Source: Fibrobacter sp. (GTDB lineage Bacteria > Fibrobacterota > Fibrobacteria > Fibrobacterales > Fibrobacteraceae). From it: DNA of 33,636 bases. Positions 1 to 8,849 of this stretch are shown piece after piece. The stretch covers positions 1 through 33,636 of the forward strand of contig JAISUZ010000005.1 in NCBI GenBank assembly GCA_031271785.1, given 5' to 3'. Positions within the stretch are counted from its first letter, which is position 1. The number at the start of each line of letters is the position of its first letter. Both the position numbers and the translations under genes were made by a program. The notes beneath the pieces were generated by a model. That model searched no databases. It saw only the letters and a list, made by a program, of their open reading frames with translations, and was not told the DNA's origin.

Positions 1-34
1 CTGTCACTGCGAGCCGAAGGCGCGGCAGTCCAGG

Positions 35-114
35 CGAGAGCATAGCCCGCGGCCATCCGGACCCTGTATTATTCCTTACCGGATCGCCACACGCGTCCCG
101 CGTTCGCGATGACA
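35..114 (+). repeat. Dispersed repeat R1, copy A
   Basis: This 80-bp stretch is repeated in the same orientation at 11759-11838. By eye the two copies differ at four positions. It runs from CGAGAGCATAGCCCGCGGCC to TTCGCGATGACA. The bases before it (from about 3) begin TGTCACTGCGAG and the element closes with GATGACA, giving short inverted ends of the kind seen in palindromic intergenic repeats. No reading frame of interest crosses it. Confidence 0.85.
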
Positions 115-151
115 AAAATGAACGTTCTAATAAAGCAAAAAAAATCGGCGC

Positions 152-305
152 CGCTACTAGTCCTTTATCCCATGTCTCCGTTTTCCATACCCGAAGATCA
201 TGCCTTGTGGGGGTAGCGGAAGACCAGCCGCGCGTCCCGGCGACGGGTGAAGCCGATAAAGGACGCGCGGACAAGCAGGGCTGAAGCGAGGGGGAGACTT
301 CCCCC
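152..305 (-). repeat. Dispersed repeat R2, copy A (inverted)
   Basis: Its reverse complement matches 11583-11727 closely, including the shared words CCCTGCTTGTCCGCGCGTCC and ATCTTCGGGTATGGAAAACG. The outer end carries a G-run/C-run hairpin (GGGGGAGA..TCCCCC type). The copies differ by small indels near 205-215. A short open frame crosses it, but it has no recognisable product and is not called as a gene. Confidence 0.85.
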
Positions 306-313
306 TTTCTATT

Positions 314-345
314 TAAAACAAAAAACCACCCGCGAGCGAGTGGTT
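314..345 (-). terminator. Rho-independent terminator of the porin gene
   Basis: On the minus strand the stem AACCACTCGC pairs with GCGGGTGGTT around a 2-nt loop (with one G-T pair) and is followed by a T-rich tract (TTTTTTG). It lies about 20 bp past the porin stop codon. Confidence 0.8.
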
Positions 346-365
346 CCTTGGATTCTTATAAATTC

Positions 366-1409
366 TTACTTGATCGTAGTGGTGAAACGGAGACCCATAG
401 CCACATCGCCTAAGCCGTCTTCGCTGAAGAAGCTGAGCTGAGCTTTGGTTCTCGAACCGATGTTCTTGACAAGAGCGACAGCCCAGGCAAGGTCTTCAAT
501 GTCATCGGCGGTGTTTCCGGGTACTTTGGTTTTGGTGAGTTCACTGCGGTCTTTGATGTATTCGACTTCTACCAGGAGGTTGTTCAAGAGACCCATGGTC
601 GGAATGTCGATACCGCCGTAAACCGGGAAGTATTTCGTGTCTTGTCCGTATTCCGGGAGAACAGCGTTTGCCACGTTATCATTCACATTGTCGTCTTTAC
701 CGGTGATGATCAAGCCGCCTTCAGCGTAAACGCGGAAGTTCGGAAGGATTTTGTAGTCGAGCTTAAGAGCGGCGCGGTGAGTGAGTACCGCCGTGTGAGC
801 AATCGGGTCGATCGCATTCACGCGGTAACCGATGGTCGCTTCGAGCGGAAATTCGAACTTGAGTTTTTCTTCCACACGGATGTAACCTGTGGAGAATCCG
901 CCGGTGTTATCGTTTGTGGCAACCATCACGAGGAGGTTGGAGATACCCGCTTTCCAGCCGAGTTCGAAACCGTCATGCGCAAAATCGCGAGCGAGGTAGC
1001 CGCGAGTGCCGAGATTCGGATCAAGGTAGGTTCCGAAGTTTCCGCCTACGCTCCAGTCGGTTTTCCAGTGACCGAGTTTCAGGCTGAGAACCTGATCGTC
1101 GAGTTTCCATTTGTAGTTACCCCAGTAGGTATCTGCCTGGAATCTGTCCGATCCTTTGTTGGAGTTCGGAGCATAGAGGCGAATGACCATTTGAGCGTCA
1201 AAATTGTCGGAACTGTATTTTCCGCCGAAGTTGCCGCGGAACCAGAAATTATCCAGCGGATTATCGCTTTCGTTATCGTAGAATTTTTTTTCACCTTGCG
1301 TTTGAATGTTTCCGGTCAAAGCAAAGTCTCCGTCAGCGGCGAAAGCGCTGCTCAAGAGAGAGAGGCCTGCAAAAACCGAAACGACGGATTTTTTGAAAGT
1401 GTTGTTCAT
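366..1409 (-). CDS. Outer-membrane beta-barrel (porin-like) protein
   Basis: The 347-residue product starts with a clear signal peptide (MNNTFKKSVVSVFAGLSLLS, cleavage after SAFA near residue 24). The rest alternates polar and hydrophobic residues with many aromatics, Gly and Asn, as in beta-barrels; strands such as FELGWKAGISNLLVMVATND fit a porin. It probably sits in the outer membrane as a channel or structural barrel; no substrate can be read. The start at 1409 is preferred over an upstream in-frame codon at 1445 because AGGAG lies 7 nt before it and the signal peptide begins there. It is monocistronic, transcribed away from the OmpA-domain gene, and ends at a strong terminator. The exact porin family is not assigned. 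Confidence 0.8.
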   Translation of the reverse strand: MNNTFKKSVVSVFAGLSLLSSAFAADGDFALTGNIQTQGEKKFYDNESDNPLDNFWFRGNFGGKYSSDNFDAQMVIRLYAPNSNKGSDRFQADTYWGNYKWKLDDQVLSLKLGHWKTDWSVGGNFGTYLDPNLGTRGYLARDFAHDGFELGWKAGISNLLVMVATNDNTGGFSTGYIRVEEKLKFEFPLEATIGYRVNAIDPIAHTAVLTHRAALKLDYKILPNFRVYAEGGLIITGKDDNVNDNVANAVLPEYGQDTKYFPVYGGIDIPTMGLLNNLLVEVEYIKDRSELTKTKVPGNTADDIEDLAWAVALVKNIGSRTKAQLSFFSEDGLGDVAMGLRFTTTIK

Positions 1410-1530
1410 TCGGATTCTCCTGTAAAAATGTTCGTAATAAAACAACTGCGGAAAAATTATTTACTTTACAATCGTTTTTAAAGAGCAAAAAGCAGGAAAA
1501 GGAAAGATTTTTCTTGCACTTTACACGGGT

Positions 1531-1559
1531 TTTACATTCAAAAGGTTTTGCCTTATATA
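1531..1559 (+). promoter_or_regulatory. Candidate sigma-70 promoter for the OmpA-domain gene
   Basis: TTTACA (1531-1536) is followed by a 17-bp spacer and TATATA (1554-1559). A perfect TATAAT also occurs at 1581-1586, closer to the gene but with no good -35 box at the right distance, so either could be the -10 in use. Confidence 0.45.
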
Positions 1560-1609
1560 GAATAAAAAACAGGAATTTTCTATAATGGGTGCAAAAATCC
1601 GGAGTATCT

Positions 1610-2308
1610 ATGCAAGCGATTGTATCTGTTTTCTGTATTCTGTTGTTTTCGGCGGTTTCTCTCTTCGCGCTGGACCTCGCGCCGAATAAAACTCATGCGC
1701 TTCTGAACGTCACTTATACGAACTATGAAGACCAGCCGCACCGCAATAAAACGCTCACTTTTGTCGGGCAGAACAATCCCAAGAAAAAGATAACGGTGAA
1801 AACCGATTCCGAAGGCGAAGTTTCTTTCCTGATTCCCCGGGAAGATACCTACACGATTTTGTGCGAGAGTCTCACAGGGCCTTTTGAATGCGGTACCACG
1901 CCCTATGTTTCTCTGAAAGCTTCCACCGGCGGCATTTCCGTTGTTTTTGACGATACGCGCGCCGAACTCACAGGGGTTACTTTTGAAGCCGGTAAATCGA
2001 CTCTCGTGCCGAGTTCCCTTAGAACGCTTGATCAGGCGATCGACGGATTGAAACGCAACGGGAATCTCCGTATTGAAGTGGAAGGACACACGAGTTCCGA
2101 AGGCGGGGAAGAGTTTAATCAAAAACTTTCCGAGGACCGTGCAAACAGCGTCCGCGATTACATGATTTCCAAAGGAATCGCCGCCGACCGCGTGGTTGCC
2201 GCCGGTTACGGTTATTCCAAGCCGCGGGCAAGCAACGACACCGAATCCGGGCGCGCTCAAAATCGCCGTATTGAAATTCGGTTGCTCGAAGATGCGCCGA
2301 AGAAATAA
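1610..2308 (+). CDS. OmpA-family peptidoglycan-associated protein
   Basis: The 232-residue product has an N-terminal signal sequence (residues 1-20, ending SLFA), a carboxypeptidase-regulatory/Ig-like middle (about 25-115) and a C-terminal OmpA domain (about 120-228). The last shows the peptidoglycan-binding consensus: LSEDRANSVRDYMISKGI, then VVAAGYGYSKPRASN and GRAQNRRIEIRL. It should bind peptidoglycan through the conserved Asp/Arg residues of that motif and anchor the envelope. The ATG at 1610 is preferred to the in-frame GTG at 1589, since GGAG lies 5 nt before it and the signal peptide starts there. The large lipoprotein gene begins 20 bp downstream, so the two are probably cotranscribed. 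Confidence 0.88.
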   Translation: MQAIVSVFCILLFSAVSLFALDLAPNKTHALLNVTYTNYEDQPHRNKTLTFVGQNNPKKKITVKTDSEGEVSFLIPREDTYTILCESLTGPFECGTTPYVSLKASTGGISVVFDDTRAELTGVTFEAGKSTLVPSSLRTLDQAIDGLKRNGNLRIEVEGHTSSEGGEEFNQKLSEDRANSVRDYMISKGIAADRVVAAGYGYSKPRASNDTESGRAQNRRIEIRLLEDAPKK

Positions 2309-2327
2309 TTTGTATAATGGAGCGGGT

Positions 2328-5300
2328 ATGAAAAAGTTAAAACCGATCCCTTTTTTGGGGCTTCTCCTGCTCGCCCTTTCCTCTTGTACCAAATCCGGGA
2401 GTCCGATCCCGTCGGTGGAGCCTTCTAATCATTCTTCGGCGCCGAATGCCGGAGTTTCCGCTTTCCGTATTTCCGATCTACCTTCCGAAAGTGAAGAAGT
2501 ATTTGCGTTTCACCGTAACGCCTTCTCTTTTAAAGTCGAAGACCTTTCCTGGAAAAGCGTCGGGGATAATGCCGATACGCTCGCTCCTCTCGAATTTTAT
2601 CAGGAAAAAAACGGACTCCGGGCGGTGATCAATGCCGTGAAGCTTTCCGGGAACGATGATATTTCTTTAGTGGAGCTCGCCCGCGCCGAAATGCAGGCGT
2701 ATGAATCTTCGGTAGAAGATATGAAACACTCGGAAGTGGTTCCCCGGGAACTTTTCGGCGTTCTCGGTGTTTGGTGGGAGACTTCCGGAAAGAATACCGG
2801 CGGGGTAACGCAAGCGGCGGGTTTTGTTTTTTCCGCCGGCGATGAACTTTTTTATTTAACGCTTTCTACTTCGGATTCTTTGCGGAGTACCGAAATTTTT
2901 GCGGCAATCTGGAAAGATTTTTTTGCGGCGTTTGAACTGAAGGCTTCTTTAAGAACGCCGCCGTCTTCGGAACTTTCCAAAGAGATCGTGACTTTATTCC
3001 GTTCGGCGGATTACGCTTACCGCTGGAGTGTTAAGGATTCGCTTTGGTATCATTGGAAGAGTGTCGCGCATCAGAATCAAGATCCGGATTTAATTCTTTC
3101 CGATAAATCGGAAGAGGCGGCGTTTGCCGTTTACGGCGTTTATGTTTCTCCGGATGAAGTTTCTTCGCAGGATCTTTTCAAGGTGTTCCTGATTCGCCTT
3201 GGGATAGACCCCAATGATTCGCGCTTGAAAACGAACCGTTTGCGCGGCGGCACGCCGCAGCAATATACTCAGGATTTTGAGATTGTTTTTGATATCAGCG
3301 GTTTTGATTTTCATTATCAGGGGCGTTATTTCTGGGACAACGGGAGAGGTGTTTTGGCTGCCGGTTGGACGCAGGCGGTTCTTTATTCCAAATACCGGAA
3401 AGCAATTCAAAATGCGGTGCAGGGAGTGGTTCTTGAAACGGCGGTGTCGGCGGCGGAAACCAAAAAACAGCAGAAATTCGGCGCTGTGGTGCTGAATCAA
3501 ATCGGACTTTTGCGGCTCGTGGAGGGCGAACCTCTCGTGGCTTTGAGTTATTTTGAAAAGGCAAATCGTTTGGACCCGGAAGAACCTTTGTACTTAATCA
3601 ACTGCGGTTTTGTTTATCAGCAAAAAATGCTTTACGGCCCGGGTATCAGTCATTTTCAGGCGCAAATCGAACTGGTGAAAAAAAGCGCGCATCTCCTGTA
3701 TATTTTAGGCGCGATGTATGAAGTGATTCACGATTACGGAAACGCCCGGAAGTACGCCGAAGCGGCTCTCGAATTTATACCGAACGCACCCGAATACACC
3801 ATCAATTTAAGCGATGCGCTTTGGGGGCTCGGGCAGCGGAACAGTTCACTTCTTGTGGTGAGGAATTTATATCAAAAGCAACCCTCCGCCCGTCTCGGTA
3901 TTTATTTGGCGAAAACCTATATGGGTCTTGACCATTATGCGGAAGGCGTGGAAGTATTGTACGATGTGCGCCGCCGGTTTTCCATGAGTACGGATTTGGG
4001 GCTCACGCTTATGTCCGCTCTCGTTTTTCTAGGGCGTTACGAAGAAGCGCTCGCGGCGAGTGAAGAAACAATCCGGATGGCGCCGAAAGATTACCGCGTA
4101 CTCAGTTTGCGCGGAAAAATTCAGTTTTACCTGAAAAATTTCAAGGAAGCCGAAAAAACGTTAACGCGTGCTCTCGATTTAAAACCCGATGATGAAACCG
4201 CGAGAAGTTTTCTCTCCGCTTCGCAGGCGTTTCTCGGGAAAGCCGATAACCGGGCGATTCAAAAACCCATTACTCCGGTAGAAGCCGCTCCGGAAAATTT
4301 GAAATCGCTTCTTTCTAAAAATACCGCCGCCGAGGCGCGTCAAAAAGGGTATCCGGCGGCGGTGCATTGGACACGCGAAGCGCTTCGCGCGGAAAAAGGA
4401 AAGCCCTGGGTGCGCTCCGAACAACTTCTCATGGAAGTTTTAGATGAGCGCGGAGCCGCTATTTACAGCGAGTTCGGTTTTACTTTCCTGCCGGGGTTTG
4501 ACCGTATTTATTTGAACGCGCTGAACGTTTACGATTCTACCCTGAAACTCAAACATTCCTTTTCTCTGCAAAACGCTTACATTACTTATGCAACGGAACT
4601 CGGGACAAGCAACGAATCGCAGAGAGCGCATTTCCCGCTCCCGGCGCTTGCTCCCGGAGATTTCATTTATCTGCATCTTTCGAGAACCAATTTGGACGGC
4701 CGCGATGTGATTCCGTTTACGGATTATGTTTCAAGCCGGGAAATTCCGGTGGGCGTTTCTTCGTTCCGGATTTACGCGGACACATCCCGCTTTGTCGCCG
4801 AAGAATACGGGCCTTTGGAACGCACTGTTTTTGAAAACGGAAAAGAATGGCGCATTGAAAATCCGGTGGTGATCCGCAATGAATTGTTTATGCCGGTTTA
4901 CCGGGATTTCGGCGCGGGGCTTATGCTCACCGGAAAGGAAAAATGGGCGGAAGTCGGGCGCGATTATGAAAATCTGATTCGCCACCAGTTCAAAAATGCG
5001 GTCGCCGTGCGTGAAAAAGCTTTTGAAGTGAGCGGGAATAAAATCGGGAAAGAAGCGGTTCTCGTAGTGGTGCGCTGGGTGCGTGAGAATATTCGTTACC
5101 GGGATGTTCCGTTCGGAGGGCATTCCCTGATTCCTCAGCTTTCCGAAGTGACGCTCAAAGAGTATCGCGGCGATTGTAAAGATCAAAGTTTGCTTTTGAA
5201 AGAAATGCTTGCAACGATCGGCGTGCCGAGTTATTTGGCGGCGATTCATTTGTCGGAAATGGGATATGAAAATCTGCCTACTATTCAGCAGTTCAATCAC

Positions 5301-6080
5301 ATGCTTGTTTATATCCCGGCCGGAAAAAATTATCCGGAAATGTGGGTGGATCCAACCGATAAAGCGGGCAATGACCGCCCGGTGCCGCTCGATATGGAAG
5401 GGAAATACGCGTTGATTATTGACGGCGATCAAAGCCGCATTGTCGAAACTCCGATTTTGGAAGATAATCAGGAGCACCAGGCGCATTTCCATCATCAGCT
5501 CTTTATCGGTGAAAACGGAGTCGCGGAATTCAGAGATTCTCTCACGCTGAAAGGAAAATTCGCATCGGCGTTCCGCAATCAGTTTCTCGGGAAAGATCAA
5601 AAAGAGCAGGAGGTTTTGCTTGCCGGCCTTCTCTCGCAAGGGATTCCCGATGTTTCCATTTCGCTTGTGAAAACCGAAAATCTCCGCGATTTCAATAAAC
5701 CTTTTATTGTGGTGGTTACTTTCTCAAGCAGTCTTTATTTCGGGCAGAGTACGCAAAACGTGAAAGGGAATTTTCCGAATGTGTGGGAACGCTCTTTGAT
5801 GCGGCTCCCGCAAGTCAATGAACGCCATCATCCGATCCGGATGCCGCACGAGGCGCAGTTTGAAAGTATCCTCACGGTTTCTTCTCAAACGGGAACTCCG
5901 CAGGTGGAATATCCGCCGGCATTTTCCCGCGAAATGGATTATGTGAGTTACGAGAAAAAAGGAAATCGGATTCGCTGGACTACTTTCGCGCTGTATGCCG
6001 ATCCTTCCGAATACGAAAAAATCAGAGAGGAATGGGATTATTTAATTCGGCTCACCTCTCCGCAGATTACGATGGAGTAA
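2328..6080 (+). CDS. TPR and transglutaminase-like (DUF3857-type) lipoprotein
   Basis: This 1,250-residue lipoprotein has a lipobox ending LSSC (Cys20). The N-terminal region (about 40-245) has an unassigned mixed alpha/beta fold. TPR-like helical repeats run from about 375 to 640. A beta-rich DUF3857-like region (about 700-900) leads into a transglutaminase-like core with the triad Cys950 (RGDCKDQS), His991 (FNHMLVYI) and Asp1008 (WVDPTD). The triad is complete, so a cysteine-peptidase or amidase/cross-linking activity is possible; most family members have no known substrate. It is probably anchored in the envelope. The start at 2328 has GGAG (2319-2322) and the signal sequence; the frame is open further upstream inside the OmpA-domain gene, but that part is a shadow. 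The gene ends just before a strong terminator. Confidence 0.85.
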   Translation: MKKLKPIPFLGLLLLALSSCTKSGSPIPSVEPSNHSSAPNAGVSAFRISDLPSESEEVFAFHRNAFSFKVEDLSWKSVGDNADTLAPLEFYQEKNGLRAVINAVKLSGNDDISLVELARAEMQAYESSVEDMKHSEVVPRELFGVLGVWWETSGKNTGGVTQAAGFVFSAGDELFYLTLSTSDSLRSTEIFAAIWKDFFAAFELKASLRTPPSSELSKEIVTLFRSADYAYRWSVKDSLWYHWKSVAHQNQDPDLILSDKSEEAAFAVYGVYVSPDEVSSQDLFKVFLIRLGIDPNDSRLKTNRLRGGTPQQYTQDFEIVFDISGFDFHYQGRYFWDNGRGVLAAGWTQAVLYSKYRKAIQNAVQGVVLETAVSAAETKKQQKFGAVVLNQIGLLRLVEGEPLVALSYFEKANRLDPEEPLYLINCGFVYQQKMLYGPGISHFQAQIELVKKSAHLLYILGAMYEVIHDYGNARKYAEAALEFIPNAPEYTINLSDALWGLGQRNSSLLVVRNLYQKQPSARLGIYLAKTYMGLDHYAEGVEVLYDVRRRFSMSTDLGLTLMSALVFLGRYEEALAASEETIRMAPKDYRVLSLRGKIQFYLKNFKEAEKTLTRALDLKPDDETARSFLSASQAFLGKADNRAIQKPITPVEAAPENLKSLLSKNTAAEARQKGYPAAVHWTREALRAEKGKPWVRSEQLLMEVLDERGAAIYSEFGFTFLPGFDRIYLNALNVYDSTLKLKHSFSLQNAYITYATELGTSNESQRAHFPLPALAPGDFIYLHLSRTNLDGRDVIPFTDYVSSREIPVGVSSFRIYADTSRFVAEEYGPLERTVFENGKEWRIENPVVIRNELFMPVYRDFGAGLMLTGKEKWAEVGRDYENLIRHQFKNAVAVREKAFEVSGNKIGKEAVLVVVRWVRENIRYRDVPFGGHSLIPQLSEVTLKEYRGDCKDQSLLLKEMLATIGVPSYLAAIHLSEMGYENLPTIQQFNHMLVYIPAGKNYPEMWVDPTDKAGNDRPVPLDMEGKYALIIDGDQSRIVETPILEDNQEHQAHFHHQLFIGENGVAEFRDSLTLKGKFASAFRNQFLGKDQKEQEVLLAGLLSQGIPDVSISLVKTENLRDFNKPFIVVVTFSSSLYFGQSTQNVKGNFPNVWERSLMRLPQVNERHHPIRMPHEAQFESILTVSSQTGTPQVEYPPAFSREMDYVSYEKKGNRIRWTTFALYADPSEYEKIREEWDYLIRLTSPQITME

Positions 6081-6090
6081 TACTCCACAA

Positions 6091-6120
6091 AAAAGCCGTT
6101 TCTAAAAAGAAACGGCTTTT
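6091..6120. terminator. Bidirectional terminator
   Basis: A perfect 13-bp stem (AAAAGCCGTTTCT pairing with AGAAACGGCTTTT) with an AAAA loop lies 10 bp past the lipoprotein stop. A-runs and T-runs on both sides let it end transcription of the lipoprotein gene (+) and of the tRNA (-). Confidence 0.9.
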
Positions 6121-6124
6121 GAAG

Positions 6125-6198
<74 letters not shown>

Positions 6199-6280
6199 AG
6201 TTTGCAGGCAAAATCTAATAAAAAAAGAAGAAAAAAGGAAGAGCCCGCTTGGGAAACATTTTTTTTCTTATCATTGAAGT

Positions 6281-6793
6281 ATGAAAAAGTGCATCCTTCT
6301 TTTAAGTTTTGTTCTTCTTTCCCCGGTGATTGCCGAAGAAGCGAAAGAAAAATCGCTTTGGGATTCTTTTGTGAGTTTTTTTACGCCGAAGTCCAAACCG
6401 GAGGGAGAAGGGGCGCTTCATGAAGAACTTCGCGCTTTGGACAATCAAATCCGGTCGGAAAAGCTCGCCTATAACCGGGAGCGCCGTCCGCAGAAAAAAT
6501 CAAGAATCCGGATGAATTTGGACAACTTGGAAATACGCCGTGAAGCGCTTGTGATCGAAATTCAAAAACAGGCGATGCTTTCTTCCTCTTCGAGTTCGGT
6601 TACCGTAGTCGTAAGTTCTTCCGCCGCAGCGCCTGTGAAACAGCCTGAAATCGCGCTGGTTTACCGCGATACGGTTTTGATCCGGGACACCGTTTGGCTC
6701 CGCGATACGGTTTGGATGTGCGCGCCCGATTCCGCGGTTACGGATTCAAGTAGTAATTCGGGCGCAGTCCCAGAAGTTCCTCATCGCGAGTAA
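6281..6793 (+). CDS. Small secreted protein with coiled coil, Ser-rich linker and RDTV repeats
   Basis: The 170-residue product has a signal peptide (MKKCILLLSFVLLSPVIA). A charged, probably coiled-coil segment (about 45-105) contains ALDNQIRSEKLAYNRERRPQ. A Ser run follows (about 106-122), and then three tandem 6-residue units, RDTVLI, RDTVWL and RDTVWM. No known family is recognised; Ser-rich linkers are common in secreted proteins of fibrolytic bacteria. The ribosome-binding site is weak. The last 56 bp overlap the 3' end of the HAD gene on the opposite strand, so the C-terminus is constrained by two genes. The function is unknown. Confidence 0.65.
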   Translation: MKKCILLLSFVLLSPVIAEEAKEKSLWDSFVSFFTPKSKPEGEGALHEELRALDNQIRSEKLAYNRERRPQKKSRIRMNLDNLEIRREALVIEIQKQAMLSSSSSSVTVVVSSSAAAPVKQPEIALVYRDTVLIRDTVWLRDTVWMCAPDSAVTDSSSNSGAVPEVPHRE

Positions 6794-7595
6794 GTACCGC
6801 CGTTTCCATATTTCTTCCGGGAATCAGGCAAGAATCGATGCCCGCCGCTTGCGCTCCGAGAATATCCGTTCCGAGGGTATCGCCGATCATAAGGGTACGG
6901 GAACCGGCGGGGAGGCTTGCGAGCGCGTTTTGAAAAAGTTTCGGGAATGGTTTTCCGCCGTAAGAAATACGGCAACCGGTTTCCAGATGAAGTTTATACG
7001 CATAAGTCCCGGTCACGGGCACGCGTTCGCTTCCGATGCGCGGCGCATAAGCATCCGGGTTTAACACAATCAGGTGCGCATTCGGCCGGCTCAAAATTTT
7101 GAGAATTGTTTCGCGTAAAGAATCTTCTCCCGGGAGTGAAGTAATCACAACCGCATTTTCCCGGTCTGAAAAATCCGTAATTCCCGCCGCTCTCAAATAA
7201 GATTTGCCGGATTCGTTTCCGATAAAAACCGCGCTTTTGTAATTCCATTCGTGATTCAGGTCTTTGAAAACCTCGCCCGAGGAAAAGATTTCTTCGAGGG
7301 AAAAATCAAACCCCATGCTATTCACTTCCTGCAAGAGTTCTTCTTTGGCTTTGGTGGCGGCATTGGTAATCAGGCGAATTTGTTTTTTTTGTTCTCTGAA
7401 AAACCGGAACATCGAAAGCGCGCCCGGATACACTTTGTTTTGATAAGCATACAAAGTACCGAACGCATCGAAGAAAATCGCATCGTAACGCTTTGCGATT
7501 TTCGCAACAGAGATTTCAACAGGAGTTTCGCAAGAAAGCGGGCGAGCGATATTTTGCGCGTAAGACTTGTAGATTTCAATTTCAATGGGAGTCAT
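6738..7595 (-). CDS. HAD-superfamily hydrolase, subfamily IIA (NagD-like)
   Basis: The 285-residue product has all HAD motifs: motif I DAFGT with nucleophile Asp43, motif II ITNAAT (Thr77), motif III Lys215 (GGKPFPK) and motif IV GDTLGTD (Asp239, Asp244). A C2-type cap domain lies between II and III. Members usually dephosphorylate small metabolites in the cytoplasm. The usual general acid Asp two residues after the nucleophile is Phe45 here, so ordinary phosphatase activity is uncertain. An N-terminal extension of about 35 residues precedes motif I. This is the last gene of a minus-strand operon: its ATG lies 1 nt past the stop of the preceding gene, with GGAG inside that gene. Confidence 0.85.
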   Translation of the reverse strand: MTPIEIEIYKSYAQNIARPLSCETPVEISVAKIAKRYDAIFFDAFGTLYAYQNKVYPGALSMFRFFREQKKQIRLITNAATKAKEELLQEVNSMGFDFSLEEIFSSGEVFKDLNHEWNYKSAVFIGNESGKSYLRAAGITDFSDRENAVVITSLPGEDSLRETILKILSRPNAHLIVLNPDAYAPRIGSERVPVTGTYAYKLHLETGCRISYGGKPFPKLFQNALASLPAGSRTLMIGDTLGTDILGAQAAGIDSCLIPGRNMETAVLTRDEELLGLRPNYYLNP

Positions 7596-7596
7596 A

Positions 7597-8841
7597 TCAA
7601 CGGTGCTGAACTCCCCAGGTTTGCGGCGGCGGTTCCCGGTGAAAAATAACGTTTCCGTCGTACAGAATAGCGACGGAATATTTAACGATATAAATTCCGG
7701 TAGCGACCGCGCGCTTTTCAGCAGACATTAAATTCCAGCGGAGAAACAGTTTTTGCGCTTGCCGGAGGCAATCTCCTTTGCCCTGGCTCGAAAACCGTTT
7801 GTCGGTACAGGAAATATCAAAATGCGTTTGAGCGGCGTATCCGCCTAAGTTGGTAAACGCTTGGAAACTTATGGAAAATTTGATTTTAGCGGGGTCAATC
7901 GCTGCGGATTTGATTTGATTTTGAATCGCTTTTTCAAGGGCGGCTCCCCGGACGGCAAGCGAGATTCCCATTTCTTGGATATTCGGAACTTCCGAATCGA
8001 TGGGAGTCACGAAAAATTGAAACACAGGGAGAGACTTGTGCGCCGCACTTGCGGTAAATTCGGCTTTGGAAACGGTGTGAATCAAAAACGGAGTGGTTCC
8101 GGTAACGGCAATGAAAGGAGTAACTGCTATGGCCGCATTCTTGAGAGAATCTTTAAACATTTGAGGCAAGAGGCGCAGGGAATCTCCGGGATGAAGCGAA
8201 TGAGAAACTTTACGGTGGATCGTCAGGCGCGCGTGATTTTCCGAGAGCCATTCCAAAGAACCCGGGCAAAGTTCATGCACGGTTTTTTCCCCGAACGGCT
8301 TAAACTCGAGAGGACAGGGAGAGAGCGGCGTTTCCGAAATACCTTCGGTAAAGAATAATGCGAGCGTATCGAAAAGCGTTTCGGAAGAAGTTAATACCGC
8401 GGTAAGGACTGCCGGCGGTATCGCGTCTTGCATTTGTATTTCGACCGGTTTTCCGCCGGCGGCATAAAGGTGTACTTTCCCGTAAGAAAAAGGAAACTGC
8501 GCCGACCGGAGGGAAGTGAGCCCCTGGAGCGTATTCACCGGTTCCGGGAGGCGGTAAAGCAATGTTTTGGCAGAAGCCGGGTCTATTTGCAAATCATGAG
8601 AAAGGGCTTTGAACAAAATGGGATGCCCAATCGAATTGACCCAAGAAACGGTGAGGCTGTCGATTTCGGCGAGAGTTTCCGGAGAGAGTGAGCCGAGAAA
8701 CGTAATTTGAACTTCATCCATCCGGGAATCGCCGTCGGTATCGCGAAAATAATTTTTAAGCGAAGACGGCGGTATGGGTGTTTGAATAAACGCTTCTGCT
8801 AAGGAGAGCAACATACAAACGAATAGCGGCAGCGTTTTCAT
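7597..8841 (-). CDS. Secreted protein of unknown function with a calcium-loop-like motif
   Basis: The 414-residue product starts with a signal peptide (residues 1-18, MKTLPLFVCMLLSLAEAF). Soon after comes DTDGDSRMDEVQI, with Asp34, 36, 38 and 42 spaced like a calcium loop of the thrombospondin-3/dockerin kind. The middle is beta-rich, with paired Cys. The C-terminus (LRWNLMSAEKRAVATGIYIV) resembles the last strands of FlgD-like Ig domains often found at the end of secreted proteins. I do not recognise a full-length family. It is probably surface-exposed or secreted. It lies 8 bp after the preceding operon gene and 1 nt before the HAD gene. Confidence 0.7.
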   Translation of the reverse strand: MKTLPLFVCMLLSLAEAFIQTPIPPSSLKNYFRDTDGDSRMDEVQITFLGSLSPETLAEIDSLTVSWVNSIGHPILFKALSHDLQIDPASAKTLLYRLPEPVNTLQGLTSLRSAQFPFSYGKVHLYAAGGKPVEIQMQDAIPPAVLTAVLTSSETLFDTLALFFTEGISETPLSPCPLEFKPFGEKTVHELCPGSLEWLSENHARLTIHRKVSHSLHPGDSLRLLPQMFKDSLKNAAIAVTPFIAVTGTTPFLIHTVSKAEFTASAAHKSLPVFQFFVTPIDSEVPNIQEMGISLAVRGAALEKAIQNQIKSAAIDPAKIKFSISFQAFTNLGGYAAQTHFDISCTDKRFSSQGKGDCLRQAQKLFLRWNLMSAEKRAVATGIYIVKYSVAILYDGNVIFHREPPPQTWGVQHR

Positions 8842-8849
8842 AAGTTTTC

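Noticed and set aside
642-1481. Long open frame (279 codons) antisense to the porin
   Set aside because: It mirrors the porin codons, has no ribosome-binding site or domain, and the porin has a signal peptide and terminator.
4731-5639. Long minus-strand open frame inside the transglutaminase lipoprotein
   Set aside because: It lies antisense to the catalytic core, whose motifs are certain; the frame is a codon-bias shadow.
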